Below are positions 16,488-26,226 of a stretch of DNA of 64,000 nucleotides, piece after piece. This DNA is from JAEKNW01 sp963678375. Its GTDB lineage: Bacteria > Cloacimonadota > Cloacimonadia > Cloacimonadales > JAFGVF01. Position numbers and translations under genes: made by a program. The notes under the pieces were generated by a model. That model was not told where the DNA came from. It saw nothing but the letters and a program-made list of their open reading frames with translations, and made no database searches. Positions within the stretch are counted from its first letter, which is position 1. Each line of letters starts with the position of its first letter. The stretch is from positions 1,178,001 to 1,242,000 of the forward strand of contig OY782831.1 in assembly GCA_963678375.2 (NCBI GenBank), read 5' to 3'.

Positions 16488-17513
16488 ATGAAAGAAATTT
16501 ATAGTAAACTTAGGAAAAAACTCGGTTACAAACAAAGAGGTTTATTGTCCAAACTGGTGTTTCCTTTCTCAGATAGTCTAAAAGTTAAGCAAGATACAAT
16601 AGACTTACAGAAAAAATTTCCAAATGGCGAAAAGGGTGGACTCATTATTTCAGCAGATTTTGAGATGTCTTGGGCTTGGCGTTATACAAAAACCGGTGCT
16701 GATCATATCAAAAAAGGTATTAATGAAAGAGATAACATCAAACCCTTATTAGATACTTTTCAAAAGTATAATATACCAATTACATGGGCAACTGTTGGTC
16801 ATCTTTTTTTGAAAAATTGTTTTAAGGGTGAACATGATTGGATGGCTCGAATACCACACTTTAATGATCACTGGAAATTTATTGAAGGTGATTGGTACGA
16901 CCATGATCCTTATTCAAATTACACTGAAAATCCTGGATGGTATGGAGAAGATTTAATCATAGATATTCTTAAAAGAAAAACTAAACATGAAATAGCTTGC
17001 CATACTTTCAGTCATATTGATATGTCTTATAAGAACTGTCCTAAAGAAGTTGCACAAGATGAGATAAGGGCATGTATTGAAGTAGGAGAAAGGTTTAATT
17101 TAAAACAAAAAGCATTTGTTTTTCCGGGAGGGATGTACGGAAATTTTGAAGTATTAAGGGATAATAGTTTTGAAATATATAGAAAAAAAATACCTAACAT
17201 CGGAATTTCTTACCCATTTCGTGATGAGTTCGGGCTACTAGTAACGCCAACAACAGCTATGTTAGAATATAACTTAGAATACGGCTGGAGTGGCGAGTAT
17301 TTTGTTCGGAGATTAATGAAAATTGTAAAAAAAGCAATTAAGACAGGAAGTATTGCTCATTTGTGGTTCCATCCTTCTTTAGAAAAAGAGCTCATAAGCT
17401 CAGTATTCCCACTTTTCTTCCAAGAAATAACGAAGTTACGAGATTCTAATGTATTATGGATTGGTACTATGGGAGAGATCGCTCACTATATAAACAAGGA
17501 AAGGATCGTGTAA
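16488..17513 (+). CDS. Polysaccharide deacetylase (NodB-like)
   Basis: A 341-residue protein of the carbohydrate esterase 4 fold. The first catalytic strand is LIISADFEMSWAW, with the metal-binding Asp. EIACHTFSHIDMS contains the H-x-x-x-H zinc pair. FVFPGGMYGN matches motif 3 (R/F-x-P-x-G), and IAHLWFHPSLE the late histidine motif. It removes acetyl groups from an N-acetylated sugar, probably on the cytoplasmic lipid-linked intermediate since no signal peptide is visible. Its stop overlaps the following ATG as TAATG. Confidence 0.83.
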   Translation: MKEIYSKLRKKLGYKQRGLLSKLVFPFSDSLKVKQDTIDLQKKFPNGEKGGLIISADFEMSWAWRYTKTGADHIKKGINERDNIKPLLDTFQKYNIPITWATVGHLFLKNCFKGEHDWMARIPHFNDHWKFIEGDWYDHDPYSNYTENPGWYGEDLIIDILKRKTKHEIACHTFSHIDMSYKNCPKEVAQDEIRACIEVGERFNLKQKAFVFPGGMYGNFEVLRDNSFEIYRKKIPNIGISYPFRDEFGLLVTPTTAMLEYNLEYGWSGEYFVRRLMKIVKKAIKTGSIAHLWFHPSLEKELISSVFPLFFQEITKLRDSNVLWIGTMGEIAHYINKERIV

Positions 17514-19300
17514 TGGCAGGATTATTTGTTTATATAAGTAAGCGTAATTATGAAATTCCTAATGAACAGAGCATTATAGAGGTATTAAGAGCAATTTCTT
17601 ATACTTCATCACAAAATAAAAAGCATTTAATTCATAATAATTTAATTTTAGCATCTGTATCCCGCATTGGTGACAACAGTGAAAAAAACTTCACATTCAA
17701 TGAAAAATTAGATATGAATTGTTTTTGTGAAGGTCTTTTCTTTATAGAAAGCGATATAAAAAAAAGTATTATTAAAAAATACAAAATGGCATCGTCATTA
17801 TTAGAAGTACAATACTTACCTTATTTATTTATTGAGTATGGAGAGAAGATTAATAGTTATTTATCAGGAAATTATAACTTAGTTTTTCATCTTATAAAAA
17901 AAAATAAGATAGTTGTAATAAATGATTATTTAGGGACTCTTCCTTTATTTGTTTATGAAGACAATGAAAAGATAATTTATTGCTCAAAATTAAGCGGTAT
18001 TGCTAAGTTACTAAGCAAAGTTGAAGTAGATGAAACATCAATTTTAGAACAGCTTTTATTCAATTATATATTATCGGATAATACATTAATTAAGAACATA
18101 CAAACAATTTCTAATGCATCAATTATTAAAATATCTCAAGATAAAATATCGGTAAAGAAGTATTGGGGTGTTGAAGAGTTATTTAATTATGAAAACGTCT
18201 CATCAAAAAAAAACTTTGATATTTTAAATAGTTCTTTGAGTGAATCATGCAATAAAATCTGTGCTCTTAAGGTTGGACATAAAGCAATGTCGTTGACTGG
18301 AGGCTGGGATAGTAGATTAATTCTGTCAATGATAGATAGGAAAAATCATAAAGAAATTGATACATACTCATTTGGGGCTACAAATGCCCCTGATGTTAAA
18401 ATACCTCAGTTGATAGCAGATAAGGAAGGTTTATCATATACTCCTTATCTATTAGATAAAGGATACTTAGAGAATGATTTTATGAATAACGCAAATGATA
18501 CGATTGTTCTATCTAATGGATCAAGAAGTTATAAAAGATCTCACTATTTGTATTCAATAAAAGAGATATCCAAGAAAAATAGAGTTATTATTACAGGAAT
18601 TTTTGGAGATCAAGTTTTTAAAAATGGAAAGCCTAAAGGGAATGATGTTGTCTCACAATATGTTATAGATTTGATTGAACATAATTTCGATTGTCTTAAT
18701 ATTGAAGGATTTAACAAAGTAGTGCTCGAAATAGTTAAGGAATTAAACTTTGCTGAAACGGTGCCAAATGAATTATATCGTAGAATAAATTATATTAAGA
18801 GAGATTGCAAGCTACTAAAAAATAACTCGGAGGTATATGCTAAATTTAGATTTGAATATAACTTGAGAAAGTACTTTGGAAGTGAAATTAATAGTTATAA
18901 TGATTTTGTACTCTCCTATTCGCCATTTATTGAAAAAAAATTTGTTGAAGAGTATTTTAAAACAACTTATGCAATAAATAGATACAAATTCAAGCCAGCT
19001 ACATTTATGCAAAAGACTAGATCTGCAACTCTATATTCTAAGTTAGTAAAATTAAACTATCCAGAATTAGCTAAGTATAGTAGTGCGAGAGGTTATAGTA
19101 TGCAGGATACCTTAACCTTGCAAGGTAATATTAAAATATTGGGCATTAGATTATTTAAAAAAAATAAGCCACTTGATGGTTTTAATACCAAAAAAACTGA
19201 TAGTATTTTTATTGATAATCATAAAATTAATGATATTAATATATTGAATAAAAGTAATTATTTAAGTATACAGTATTACGTTAATCAATTAAAAAAATGA
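17513..19300 (+). CDS. Asparagine-synthase-like amide ligase lacking the N-terminal Cys
   Basis: A 595-residue AsnB homologue. The ATP-pyrophosphatase loop is SLTGGWDSRL (Ser260 to Asp266 and on), preceded by a degenerate class II glutaminase-like domain (residues 1 to about 200). The ATG at 17513, coupled as TAATG, gives Met-Ala-Gly-Leu-Phe. The catalytic Cys expected at position 2 is Ala, so glutamine hydrolysis is unlikely and ammonia or another amine may be used. Relatives in capsule loci are thought to amidate uronic acids or attach amino groups. A TTG at 17456 would add 19 residues but has no suitable ribosome site. Confidence 0.78.
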   Translation: MAGLFVYISKRNYEIPNEQSIIEVLRAISYTSSQNKKHLIHNNLILASVSRIGDNSEKNFTFNEKLDMNCFCEGLFFIESDIKKSIIKKYKMASSLLEVQYLPYLFIEYGEKINSYLSGNYNLVFHLIKKNKIVVINDYLGTLPLFVYEDNEKIIYCSKLSGIAKLLSKVEVDETSILEQLLFNYILSDNTLIKNIQTISNASIIKISQDKISVKKYWGVEELFNYENVSSKKNFDILNSSLSESCNKICALKVGHKAMSLTGGWDSRLILSMIDRKNHKEIDTYSFGATNAPDVKIPQLIADKEGLSYTPYLLDKGYLENDFMNNANDTIVLSNGSRSYKRSHYLYSIKEISKKNRVIITGIFGDQVFKNGKPKGNDVVSQYVIDLIEHNFDCLNIEGFNKVVLEIVKELNFAETVPNELYRRINYIKRDCKLLKNNSEVYAKFRFEYNLRKYFGSEINSYNDFVLSYSPFIEKKFVEEYFKTTYAINRYKFKPATFMQKTRSATLYSKLVKLNYPELAKYSSARGYSMQDTLTLQGNIKILGIRLFKKNKPLDGFNTKKTDSIFIDNHKINDINILNKSNYLSIQYYVNQLKK

Positions 19301-19306
19301 GTAACA

Positions 19307-20362
19307 ATGATTAAAAAAAAATGTTGTATTTTGACTTGTTCTTTAGAGGATAGTAATGATAAATGGGAAAGATCATGTATTAAATATGATGTGGATTATA
19401 TATTTATTGATATGGCTAGCAATGACTGGCTTGATAAAATTGTTAAATACAAACCAAGTTGTTGCTTGTTAAGACCACCAGGTAATCTTTCTTATGCAAA
19501 ACAAATGTACGATGAAAGGGTGTATATAATTGCAAAAGTTTTAAATTTTCTAACTTATCCTAGTTGTGAAGAAGCTTATGTATATGAAAACAAAAGACTG
19601 CTTAGTTATTATTTAACAGCAAAAGAAATTCCTCACCCTAAAACGTATGTGTTTTATAAAAAAAAGGAAGTGATAGCATTTTCCCAGGATGTAAAGCTAC
19701 CTATTGTTGCTAAAACAAACATAGGGGCTTCTGGTTCAGGAGTTAAGATTATTAAAACTAAAAGTGAATTGGATAAATATATTAAAAATGCTTATACAAA
19801 AGGTATTACAAGAAGGAGAGGGCCAAATAGAAATTCAGGAAATCCAAAATCTTGGTTAAAAAAAGCAATATCTTCTCCTCAATTACTAAAAAAAAAACTA
19901 AAATTATATAAGGCCAGAGGTGAAGATACTCAAAAACACTTCATAATTTTACAAGAGTTCATTCCTCATGATTTTGAGTGGAGAGTTGTCAAAATAGGAG
20001 AATCATATTTTGCTCATAAGAAAGCAAAAATAGGTGAAATGGCATCAGGCACTAAAAATAAAGTTTACGATAACCCTCCTTTGTCCTTATTTGATTTTAT
20101 GAAAGATGTCTGTGATAAAACAGCTTTTTTTTCTCAAGCTGTAGATATTCTCGAAACTCCTTCAGGAGAGTATTTCGTTAATGAAATTCAAACTATTTTT
20201 GGTCAGTCTGATGAATATCAAATGATGGTTGACGGAAAAATTGGTAGGTATATCTATAAAGATGGTTGGATTTTTGAAGAGGGTGATTTTAATACAAATG
20301 AATCTTATGATTTAAGATTAGAGCATGCAATAATCTTAATGAAGCGAGAAGAATATAAATGA
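19307..20362 (+). CDS. ATP-grasp ligase (RimK-like)
   Basis: A 351-residue ATP-grasp protein. LPIVAKTNIGASGSGVKII is the ATP-binding glycine-rich loop, FIILQEFIPHDFEWRVVKI the strand pair near the adenine site, and ILETPSGEYFVNEIQTIFG carries the acidic and Asn metal ligands. This arrangement resembles RimK/glutathione-synthase-like enzymes that join a carboxylate to an amine through an acyl phosphate. An unusual basic insert (residues 160-205, rich in Arg and Lys) separates the two ATP-binding strands. It lies between the AsnB-like gene and a glycosyltransferase, and ends in an ATGA overlap. Confidence 0.78.
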   Translation: MIKKKCCILTCSLEDSNDKWERSCIKYDVDYIFIDMASNDWLDKIVKYKPSCCLLRPPGNLSYAKQMYDERVYIIAKVLNFLTYPSCEEAYVYENKRLLSYYLTAKEIPHPKTYVFYKKKEVIAFSQDVKLPIVAKTNIGASGSGVKIIKTKSELDKYIKNAYTKGITRRRGPNRNSGNPKSWLKKAISSPQLLKKKLKLYKARGEDTQKHFIILQEFIPHDFEWRVVKIGESYFAHKKAKIGEMASGTKNKVYDNPPLSLFDFMKDVCDKTAFFSQAVDILETPSGEYFVNEIQTIFGQSDEYQMMVDGKIGRYIYKDGWIFEEGDFNTNESYDLRLEHAIILMKREEYK

Positions 20363-21291
20363 AAGTACTATTTATAGCCTCAGGTAATGCTAATACCTCT
20401 AATGGAATGACATCGATTGTATATAATCAAGGTAAATCACTAGAAAAAGAAAAAGTTCATGTTGATTATTACGGGATAAAAGGTAAGGGCTTTAAAGGAT
20501 ATCTAAGTAATATTTCCATAATACGTAAGGAAATAAAAAAAAATAAGTATGATATTGTCCATGCTCATTATTCAATGACTGGTTATGCAACAAGCTTAGC
20601 TTGCTTTGGGTTAAAGATACCTGTTATTGTCTCTTTGATGGGCAGTGACGTTAATGCAAAGCCTTTTCAAATGTTAGTTACAAAGTTATTTAGTATATTT
20701 TTGTGGAAATGTATTATTGTTAAATCTGAGGATATGAAAACAAACCTTGGTAATAAAAGTGCTATTATTATACCTAACGGAGTAGATTTGGAAGAGTTTC
20801 AATTAGGGAATCAAAAAGAGTATAAAAAAAAAGTTGATTTTGACATTAATAAAAAACAGATTATCTGGGTTTCTAATCCTGAGCGATATGCCAAAAATTA
20901 TGCTTTAGCTAAAGATGCTTTTGATTCTCTGAGCTTAAATGATGTAGAGTTAAAAGTTATAAATGGGGTTCCACATAACAAAATCAAAGATTATATGTTG
21001 GCTGCAGACATGCTTCTTTTGAGTTCACGCTGGGAGGGTTCCCCAAATGTAATTAAAGAAGCAATGGCTCTAAATCTACCCATAGTTACTACGGATGTTG
21101 GTGATGTAAAAACTATTATTCAAAATACTAACGGTTGCTATATTGTTTCTCAAGATGCTCAAGAAATCGCATCAGCTATAAAAAAATGTTTGAGATTTGA
21201 AAAAAAAACAAATGGTAGGGATAAAATTAAGCATTTAGATACAAAAATTATTGCAAAAAGGTTAATTCAAATATATAATGAAGCAAAATAA
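20359..21291 (+). CDS. GT4-family glycosyltransferase
   Basis: A 310-residue GT-B enzyme, shorter than most. The N-terminal half has DIVHAHYSMTGYATSLA and VSLMGSDVNAKP, typical of acceptor domains that bind lipid-linked sugar. The donor half carries a complete E-x7-E, EGSPNVIKEAMALNLPIV, followed by TTDVGDV. The start overlaps the ATP-grasp stop (ATGA) and the end overlaps the next gene by 14 nt. The acceptor is unknown. Confidence 0.87.
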   Translation: MKVLFIASGNANTSNGMTSIVYNQGKSLEKEKVHVDYYGIKGKGFKGYLSNISIIRKEIKKNKYDIVHAHYSMTGYATSLACFGLKIPVIVSLMGSDVNAKPFQMLVTKLFSIFLWKCIIVKSEDMKTNLGNKSAIIIPNGVDLEEFQLGNQKEYKKKVDFDINKKQIIWVSNPERYAKNYALAKDAFDSLSLNDVELKVINGVPHNKIKDYMLAADMLLLSSRWEGSPNVIKEAMALNLPIVTTDVGDVKTIIQNTNGCYIVSQDAQEIASAIKKCLRFEKKTNGRDKIKHLDTKIIAKRLIQIYNEAK

Positions 21292-22441
21292 AAAAGGTGC
21301 TATAATTATTGAGGGGCATGTTCAAGGGCTAGCAAACACAAGATCTTTAGGAACAAAAGGCATACCTGTTTATGTAATAGATTCAGGAAACTGTGTTGCA
21401 AGATACTCAAAATATTGTAAAAAATTCTTTAAATGTCCTGATTATAAATCAGATGAGATAGCTAGCTTTTTAATTAAATTAGCTAAATCAGAGAACATAA
21501 AAGATTGGGTTCTTATCCCGTCCAATGATCATGCTGTTTATACCATAGCTAAACATAAGGTAGAACTAGAAAAGTATTATAAGGTAATAACTGAAGATTT
21601 TGATATTGTTGAAAAAATATATGATAAATCCAAATTGTTAGAGATTGCTGATTCGATAGGACTTCCTATACCAAAAACGTGTAGCTATGATAAGGTTCAA
21701 CCAAATGCTATTAATCTTCAGTTTCCAATTTTGACTAGGGGAAAAGAAGGGAAATCATTTTATCATGCAACAGGCAAAAAAGCATTCAAAGCCAAGTCTA
21801 TTGAAGAATTGTATGAACAATTAGAATTCATTGAAAATAAAGTAGGTTTAGTAAAAAGCATGAGTCAGGAGTTGATTCCTTACGATGGCTCAAACAAAAC
21901 TATCTCATTCACTGCTTTTTGTGAAAAGGGTCATATTAAAACTTATTGGATGGGGGTTAAACTAAGAGAACATCCAATAGATTTTGGTACAGCTACTTTT
22001 ACTGAAAGTGTTTTCTTAGAAGATTGCTTAAATCAATCGAAAGTACTACTCAAAGAGCTAAAATATACTGGAGTTTGTGAAGTTGAGTATTTGAGAGACC
22101 CACGAGATGATAAGTATAAGCTAATTGAAATAAATCCTAGGACATGGCTATGGGTGGGGCAAGCAATTGCTAATGGAATTGATTTCCCAAGCATAATCTA
22201 TAATTATGTTAATTGTATCAAAAATGAATATCCTAGTAGTTATGAAACGGGTCTTAAGTGGTATAATCCCTATACTGATTTAATCTATGGATTATTAGGT
22301 ATATGGAAAAAGTCATTTTCAATAAAAGACTTTGTTTCAAAATATAGAGGTGAAAAAATTAATTGTTTAACATACAAGAATGATAATCTACCTGCAATTA
22401 TGTATGGTATCTTGTTAATAAAAATAGCGAGGAGTAGATGA
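21278..22441 (+). CDS. ATP-grasp carboxylate-amine ligase
   Basis: A 387-residue CarB/PylC-like ATP-grasp protein. IIIEGHVQGLANTRSLG is the Rossmann-like N-terminal loop, WVLIPSNDHAV follows, and MSQELIPYDGSN and KLIEINPRTWLWVGQA are the ATP-grasp signature with the metal-binding Glu and Asn. Similar proteins in surface-glycan loci attach amino acids such as aspartate to sugars or peptides. It is translationally coupled on both sides (14-nt and 4-nt overlaps). Together with the other two ATP-grasp genes it suggests a glycan decorated with amino acids; that is inference. Confidence 0.78.
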   Translation: MKQNKKGAIIIEGHVQGLANTRSLGTKGIPVYVIDSGNCVARYSKYCKKFFKCPDYKSDEIASFLIKLAKSENIKDWVLIPSNDHAVYTIAKHKVELEKYYKVITEDFDIVEKIYDKSKLLEIADSIGLPIPKTCSYDKVQPNAINLQFPILTRGKEGKSFYHATGKKAFKAKSIEELYEQLEFIENKVGLVKSMSQELIPYDGSNKTISFTAFCEKGHIKTYWMGVKLREHPIDFGTATFTESVFLEDCLNQSKVLLKELKYTGVCEVEYLRDPRDDKYKLIEINPRTWLWVGQAIANGIDFPSIIYNYVNCIKNEYPSSYETGLKWYNPYTDLIYGLLGIWKKSFSIKDFVSKYRGEKINCLTYKNDNLPAIMYGILLIKIARSR

Positions 22442-23433
22442 AAAAAATTTGGTTAGATATTGCTAATACACCACAAGTACATTTTATGTTAGGAATTAAG
22501 TCAATGTTAAACAATTGCGATATTTCTATTACTGCGAGAGATTTTTCTGAAACTGTACAGTTATTAAAGAAATATGAAGAAAAATATGAAGTTATTGGTG
22601 ACCATAAGGGGAAAAATAAACTAAAGAAAATATTAGGTATTGCTGAAAGATTCCTAGATCTTAAAAAAAGAAAGATAGAATATGATTTTTCTATTTCCTG
22701 TGGGAGTGAATCAGCTATTTATAAAGCCTTTATCGAAAGGAAGAAGATAATAACATTTGGAGATAATGATTTAGCGAAGCAATGGACTTATGGTCTATTA
22801 GCAGATTATTGTTTCTTCCCAACAGCAATTGATAACGAAAAATTACATAAACAAATGATAAAAGATAAAAAAATCATTCATTATAATGGTTTTAAAGAAG
22901 ATATCTATTTGGCTAATTACAAACCCCAAAGTTCTATTAAGGATAAAATTCCGTTTGATAATTATATAATAGTAAGACCAGAAAATATAAAAGCGAACTA
23001 TGTTCAAAATGGAAATAAAATTATTACTCCTTACTTATTAAAATTGTTAGTTAATAAAGGCTATAATATATTATATTTACCTCGATATGAATTAGATGCA
23101 GACTATGCCAAAGGGTTAAAAAAAATATATATTCCTGATGAAGCCATAAATGGATTGGATGCTGTTTACTATTCAGAAGGTGTTCTAACAGGAGCAGGAA
23201 CTTTCGCTAGAGAAGCTGCCTGTTTAGGAGTCCCTGCTATTTCATTTTTTGCTGGACATAAGTTATTAGCTGTTGATAGAAAATTAATTGATGAGAGGAA
23301 AATGTGTTTTTCCCGTAATCCAAGCGATATTGTTAAGATGTTGCCGAAACTTGAAAGAAGAGTATCTGAATCTGAAAGATCGATTCAGGTATATAATGAA
23401 GTAAAAGAAAAGTTATTAGATATAATTAGATAG
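22438..23433 (+). CDS. DUF354 protein, GT-B-like
   Basis: A 331-residue protein that opens with IWLDIANTPQVHFMLGI, the signature of the DUF354 family. These proteins have a fold related to MurG and UDP-GlcNAc 2-epimerase. SISCGSESAI, IVRPENIKANY and LTGAGTFAREAACLGVPAI (a donor-site-like helix) fit a nucleotide-sugar enzyme. The reaction is not established for the family. It is coupled to the upstream ATP-grasp gene by ATGA and followed six bases later by the 2-epimerase gene, a pairing seen in many archaeal and bacterial glycan loci. Confidence 0.78.
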   Translation: MKKIWLDIANTPQVHFMLGIKSMLNNCDISITARDFSETVQLLKKYEEKYEVIGDHKGKNKLKKILGIAERFLDLKKRKIEYDFSISCGSESAIYKAFIERKKIITFGDNDLAKQWTYGLLADYCFFPTAIDNEKLHKQMIKDKKIIHYNGFKEDIYLANYKPQSSIKDKIPFDNYIIVRPENIKANYVQNGNKIITPYLLKLLVNKGYNILYLPRYELDADYAKGLKKIYIPDEAINGLDAVYYSEGVLTGAGTFAREAACLGVPAISFFAGHKLLAVDRKLIDERKMCFSRNPSDIVKMLPKLERRVSESERSIQVYNEVKEKLLDIIR

Positions 23434-23439
23434 GAAGTT

Positions 23440-24543
23440 ATGAAAATAATACATTTAATTGTAGGGGCCAGACCTAATTTTATGAAAATGGCTCCTTTAT
23501 ATAAAGAGTTTAAGAAAAAGTCAGATATTTTTGAAGTAAAACTTATACATACAGGACAACATTATGATGAGAGAATGAGTAAATTGTTCTTTGTAGACCT
23601 AGAGATGCCAGAACCTGATATATATTTAGGAGTTGGGTCTGGTAGCCATGGTGCCCAAACGGCTAAGATATTAGATTTATATGAAAAAGAGATTTTAATC
23701 GATAAACCTGACTTAGTTATTGTTGCTGGTGATGTTAATAGTACGATAGCTTGTGCAATGGCTGCAGCTAAATTACATATACCAGTTGCTCATTTAGAGG
23801 CAGGATTAAGAAGCTTTGATCGTACAATGCCTGAAGAAATCAACAGGCTTTTAACAGATGTAATTTGTGATTATTTACTAACTCCTTCATTAGACGGAAA
23901 TCAACACTTAATAAATGAGGGTATACCTAAAGAAAAAATCCATTTTGTTGGTAATATAATGATTGATTCATTAGTTCAATTTAAAGATAAGGCTAACAAA
24001 TCAAATATCCTTAATGAACTGAAGCTTAAAGAAGGCACTTATTGCCTGATAACCTTACATAGACCTTCAAATGTTGATACTGAGGAAGGACTAAAGATAA
24101 TTTTAAATGCATTCAAAGAGATTTCAAAAAAAATTAAGTTAGTTTTTCCAATTCATCCTAGAACTCAGAATAATATTGATAAGTTAGGATTACGAGATTT
24201 TGTAAATGGAATAGAAAATTTAATATTAATTCCTCCAGCAGGTTATTTAGATTTTATGAAATTACAAATGAATGCGAAATTCTTACTCACTGATTCAGGT
24301 GGATTACAAGAAGAGTCTACTTATTTTGGGGTTCCTTGTTTAACCCTTAGGGAGAATACTGAACGACCTATTACTATTACAGAAGGAACTAACAAACTTG
24401 TAAAACTTAATACATTAGAGATTGTGAAGGAGAGTATGGATATTATTAATGGAAAGGTTAAAAAAGGGAAAGTACCTGAGAAATGGGATGGTATGACAGC
24501 TAAAAGAGTTGTCGAAATTTTTAACAGTACCATAGGAAAATAA
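23440..24543 (+). CDS. wecB: UDP-GlcNAc 2-epimerase (non-hydrolysing)
   Basis: A 367-residue enzyme interconverting UDP-GlcNAc and UDP-ManNAc. Recognisable blocks are GARPNFMKMAPL, HTGQHYDERMS, VAGDVNSTIA, EAGLRSFDRTMPEEINR, TLHRPSNVD and TDSGGLQEES. Length and motifs are standard, unlike the capG product, which carries repeat-encoded insertions. The two differ clearly, so this is not a recent duplicate. It supplies a second epimerised amino sugar. The ATG has TAGGA upstream, and its TAA overlaps the next ATG as TAATG. Confidence 0.92.
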   Translation: MKIIHLIVGARPNFMKMAPLYKEFKKKSDIFEVKLIHTGQHYDERMSKLFFVDLEMPEPDIYLGVGSGSHGAQTAKILDLYEKEILIDKPDLVIVAGDVNSTIACAMAAAKLHIPVAHLEAGLRSFDRTMPEEINRLLTDVICDYLLTPSLDGNQHLINEGIPKEKIHFVGNIMIDSLVQFKDKANKSNILNELKLKEGTYCLITLHRPSNVDTEEGLKIILNAFKEISKKIKLVFPIHPRTQNNIDKLGLRDFVNGIENLILIPPAGYLDFMKLQMNAKFLLTDSGGLQEESTYFGVPCLTLRENTERPITITEGTNKLVKLNTLEIVKESMDIINGKVKKGKVPEKWDGMTAKRVVEIFNSTIGK

Positions 24544-25271
24544 TGGACTTTTCTTTTACTCAATATCAAAAATTACTCAAATACAAGCAAATCTCTTTCC
24601 GTCACGATGTAGATAGAAAACCTGAAAAATCTCTAAAGATGGCACAGTTAGAAAACCAACATGGAGTTAAAGCAACTTATTATTTCAGGATGAAACCTGA
24701 ATCTTATGATGAAAGAATAATCAAAGAGATTATTAATCTGGGGCATGAAATAGGTTATCATTATGAGTCTTTATGTGATTCAAAGGGTGATTTTGCTTTA
24801 GGTATAGAAGATTTTAAACAGAATTTGGAAAAGTTAAGAAAGCTGTATCCTGTTAAGAAAATTGCCATGCATGGTAGGCCTACAAGTCCTTATGATTGTA
24901 GAGAATTATGGAAGAAGTATGATTATCGCGAGTTTGGGGTAGAGTACGAACCATATTTTGATACAGATTATAATGAAGTTTTGTATATAACCGATGCTGG
25001 AAGAGCTTGGGGTGATGACTCTATCAATAGAAGAGATAGAGTTGATACTAAGTATGATTTTGATTTAACTTCATTAGAAAAGATATTGAAACTTTTAGAA
25101 GAAGGTAAGCTTCCAGATAAGATTATGATGAATATACATCCAGAGCATTGGGCAGAAAGAAGGGTGGAGTGGATGATTATTTGGGGGAAGAGGAAGTTTA
25201 GGAACTTCGTGAAGAGATTGTATTTGAAGGTGAAGAGGTGTGTTTCTTCACAAGATATAAATCATCCGTAA
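24543..25271 (+). CDS. Polysaccharide deacetylase-like protein
   Basis: A 242-residue protein with ISFRHDVDRKPEKSL, whose Asp-Val-Asp matches the first NodB-domain motif. GHEIGYHYESL supplies a zinc-type histidine and IMMNIHPEHW a late histidine. It is shorter and more diverged than the deacetylase at 16488-17513, and the second zinc histidine is not clear. The gene overlaps wecB as TAATG and ends the tightly packed part of the locus. The C-terminus is very basic. Removal of an acetyl group from a ManNAc- or GlcNAc-derived residue is the likely job. Confidence 0.72.
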   Translation: MDFSFTQYQKLLKYKQISFRHDVDRKPEKSLKMAQLENQHGVKATYYFRMKPESYDERIIKEIINLGHEIGYHYESLCDSKGDFALGIEDFKQNLEKLRKLYPVKKIAMHGRPTSPYDCRELWKKYDYREFGVEYEPYFDTDYNEVLYITDAGRAWGDDSINRRDRVDTKYDFDLTSLEKILKLLEEGKLPDKIMMNIHPEHWAERRVEWMIIWGKRKFRNFVKRLYLKVKRCVSSQDINHP

Positions 25272-25544
25272 TACAGACGTGATAAGGAGCTTATCAGGGT
25301 TTAAGAAAGAATGTCTAATGTAACACCTCCTATAACCCATCACAGAAGGGGTTAGGTGAAGAAGAAGACTGATAAGAGGTTTTCAGCCTTTCCGCAAAAA
25401 GAAGGGGAGACGGAGTGAAGAAGAGATAAAGAGGTTTAGTAATTAAAATTCTTCAATACTTAATTTAATAAAAGTAATACTAAGTTACTGGTTAAAAGAA
25501 AAATTGAATAATTTAAACGATAAATTTATCAAAGAGAGTTACTA

Positions 25545-25928
25545 ATGCAAGATAAAGTTATAACAAATATAAGAAAAGCTTGGAAAGAAACTAATAGAAA
25601 GACCATAAGAAATCTATCTTCAATATTAGAAGAACACTTCAAAAATAACTCTCTTGAATATCAACAAGTAGATTTCCAGGATTATATCGTTCTTGAAGAA
25701 TGTGGAGATAAAGAAATAATTACTTATCTCTGTCATTCAGATATTTTGCTTTTAATAGTTGATGGAAAACATCCTGATTTTATTAATAAATGCAAGTTCA
25801 AGGATAATAGGCTGGAGCAAGTCATGGTTTTATTTATGAATGGAGGACAGGGAGTTTCGGAACTGCTTTTATCTAAATATGAGATTGAGAAGAGAAGGAT
25901 TTTGCTATGCAAAATGACGGGGAGATAG
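25545..25928 (+). CDS. Hypothetical protein
   Basis: A 127-residue soluble protein that I do not recognise. It has an amphipathic N-terminal helix (residues 1-30) and then alternating strands and helices, with ILLLIVDGKHPDFINK in the middle and a short basic C-terminus. The ATG at 25545 has an AGAGAG stretch upstream. It stands apart from the operon before it (273-nt gap), and a clear terminator lies 100 bp downstream. No domain, signal peptide or membrane segment is visible. The coding status is supported by ordinary codon use and the intact frame. Confidence 0.5.
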   Translation: MQDKVITNIRKAWKETNRKTIRNLSSILEEHFKNNSLEYQQVDFQDYIVLEECGDKEIITYLCHSDILLLIVDGKHPDFINKCKFKDNRLEQVMVLFMNGGQGVSELLLSKYEIEKRRILLCKMTGR

Positions 25929-26030
25929 GGAGACAAAGAGAAGGGGAGAATTGAAAATCTGTGAAAATCCTTTTCGTCTCTGTGTTAAGGAAGTTTTTTT
26001 GTCTTTGTGGTGAGAATAATTTAATATGAG

Positions 26031-26073
26031 AGACTGATAAATGGGCTGATACCTTGATATCAGTCTTTTTTTT
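26031..26073 (+). terminator. Intrinsic terminator
   Basis: AGACTGATA (26031-26039) pairs with TATCAGTCT (26058-26066) across an 18-nt loop, followed directly by a run of eight T. It should end transcription of the 25545-25928 gene. Confidence 0.85.
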
Positions 26074-26226
26074 ATATAGATATGGAATACCCCTATATTC
26101 CTCCTCTCAGAAAGGGATAAAATAAAAAAATACATTTTTTTTCCAAAAGTGGACCTTTTTTCAAAAAATGGACCCTATAAGTATATGAAAGGTTAAAAAC
26201 CTTAATAACTTAAAAGGAGAAACAAT

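Noticed and set aside
23440..24543. wecB as a duplicate of capG
   Set aside because: Motif wording differs throughout (GARPNF versus GTRPEI, TLHRPSN versus SVHREEN). They are distinct subfamilies with different predicted products.
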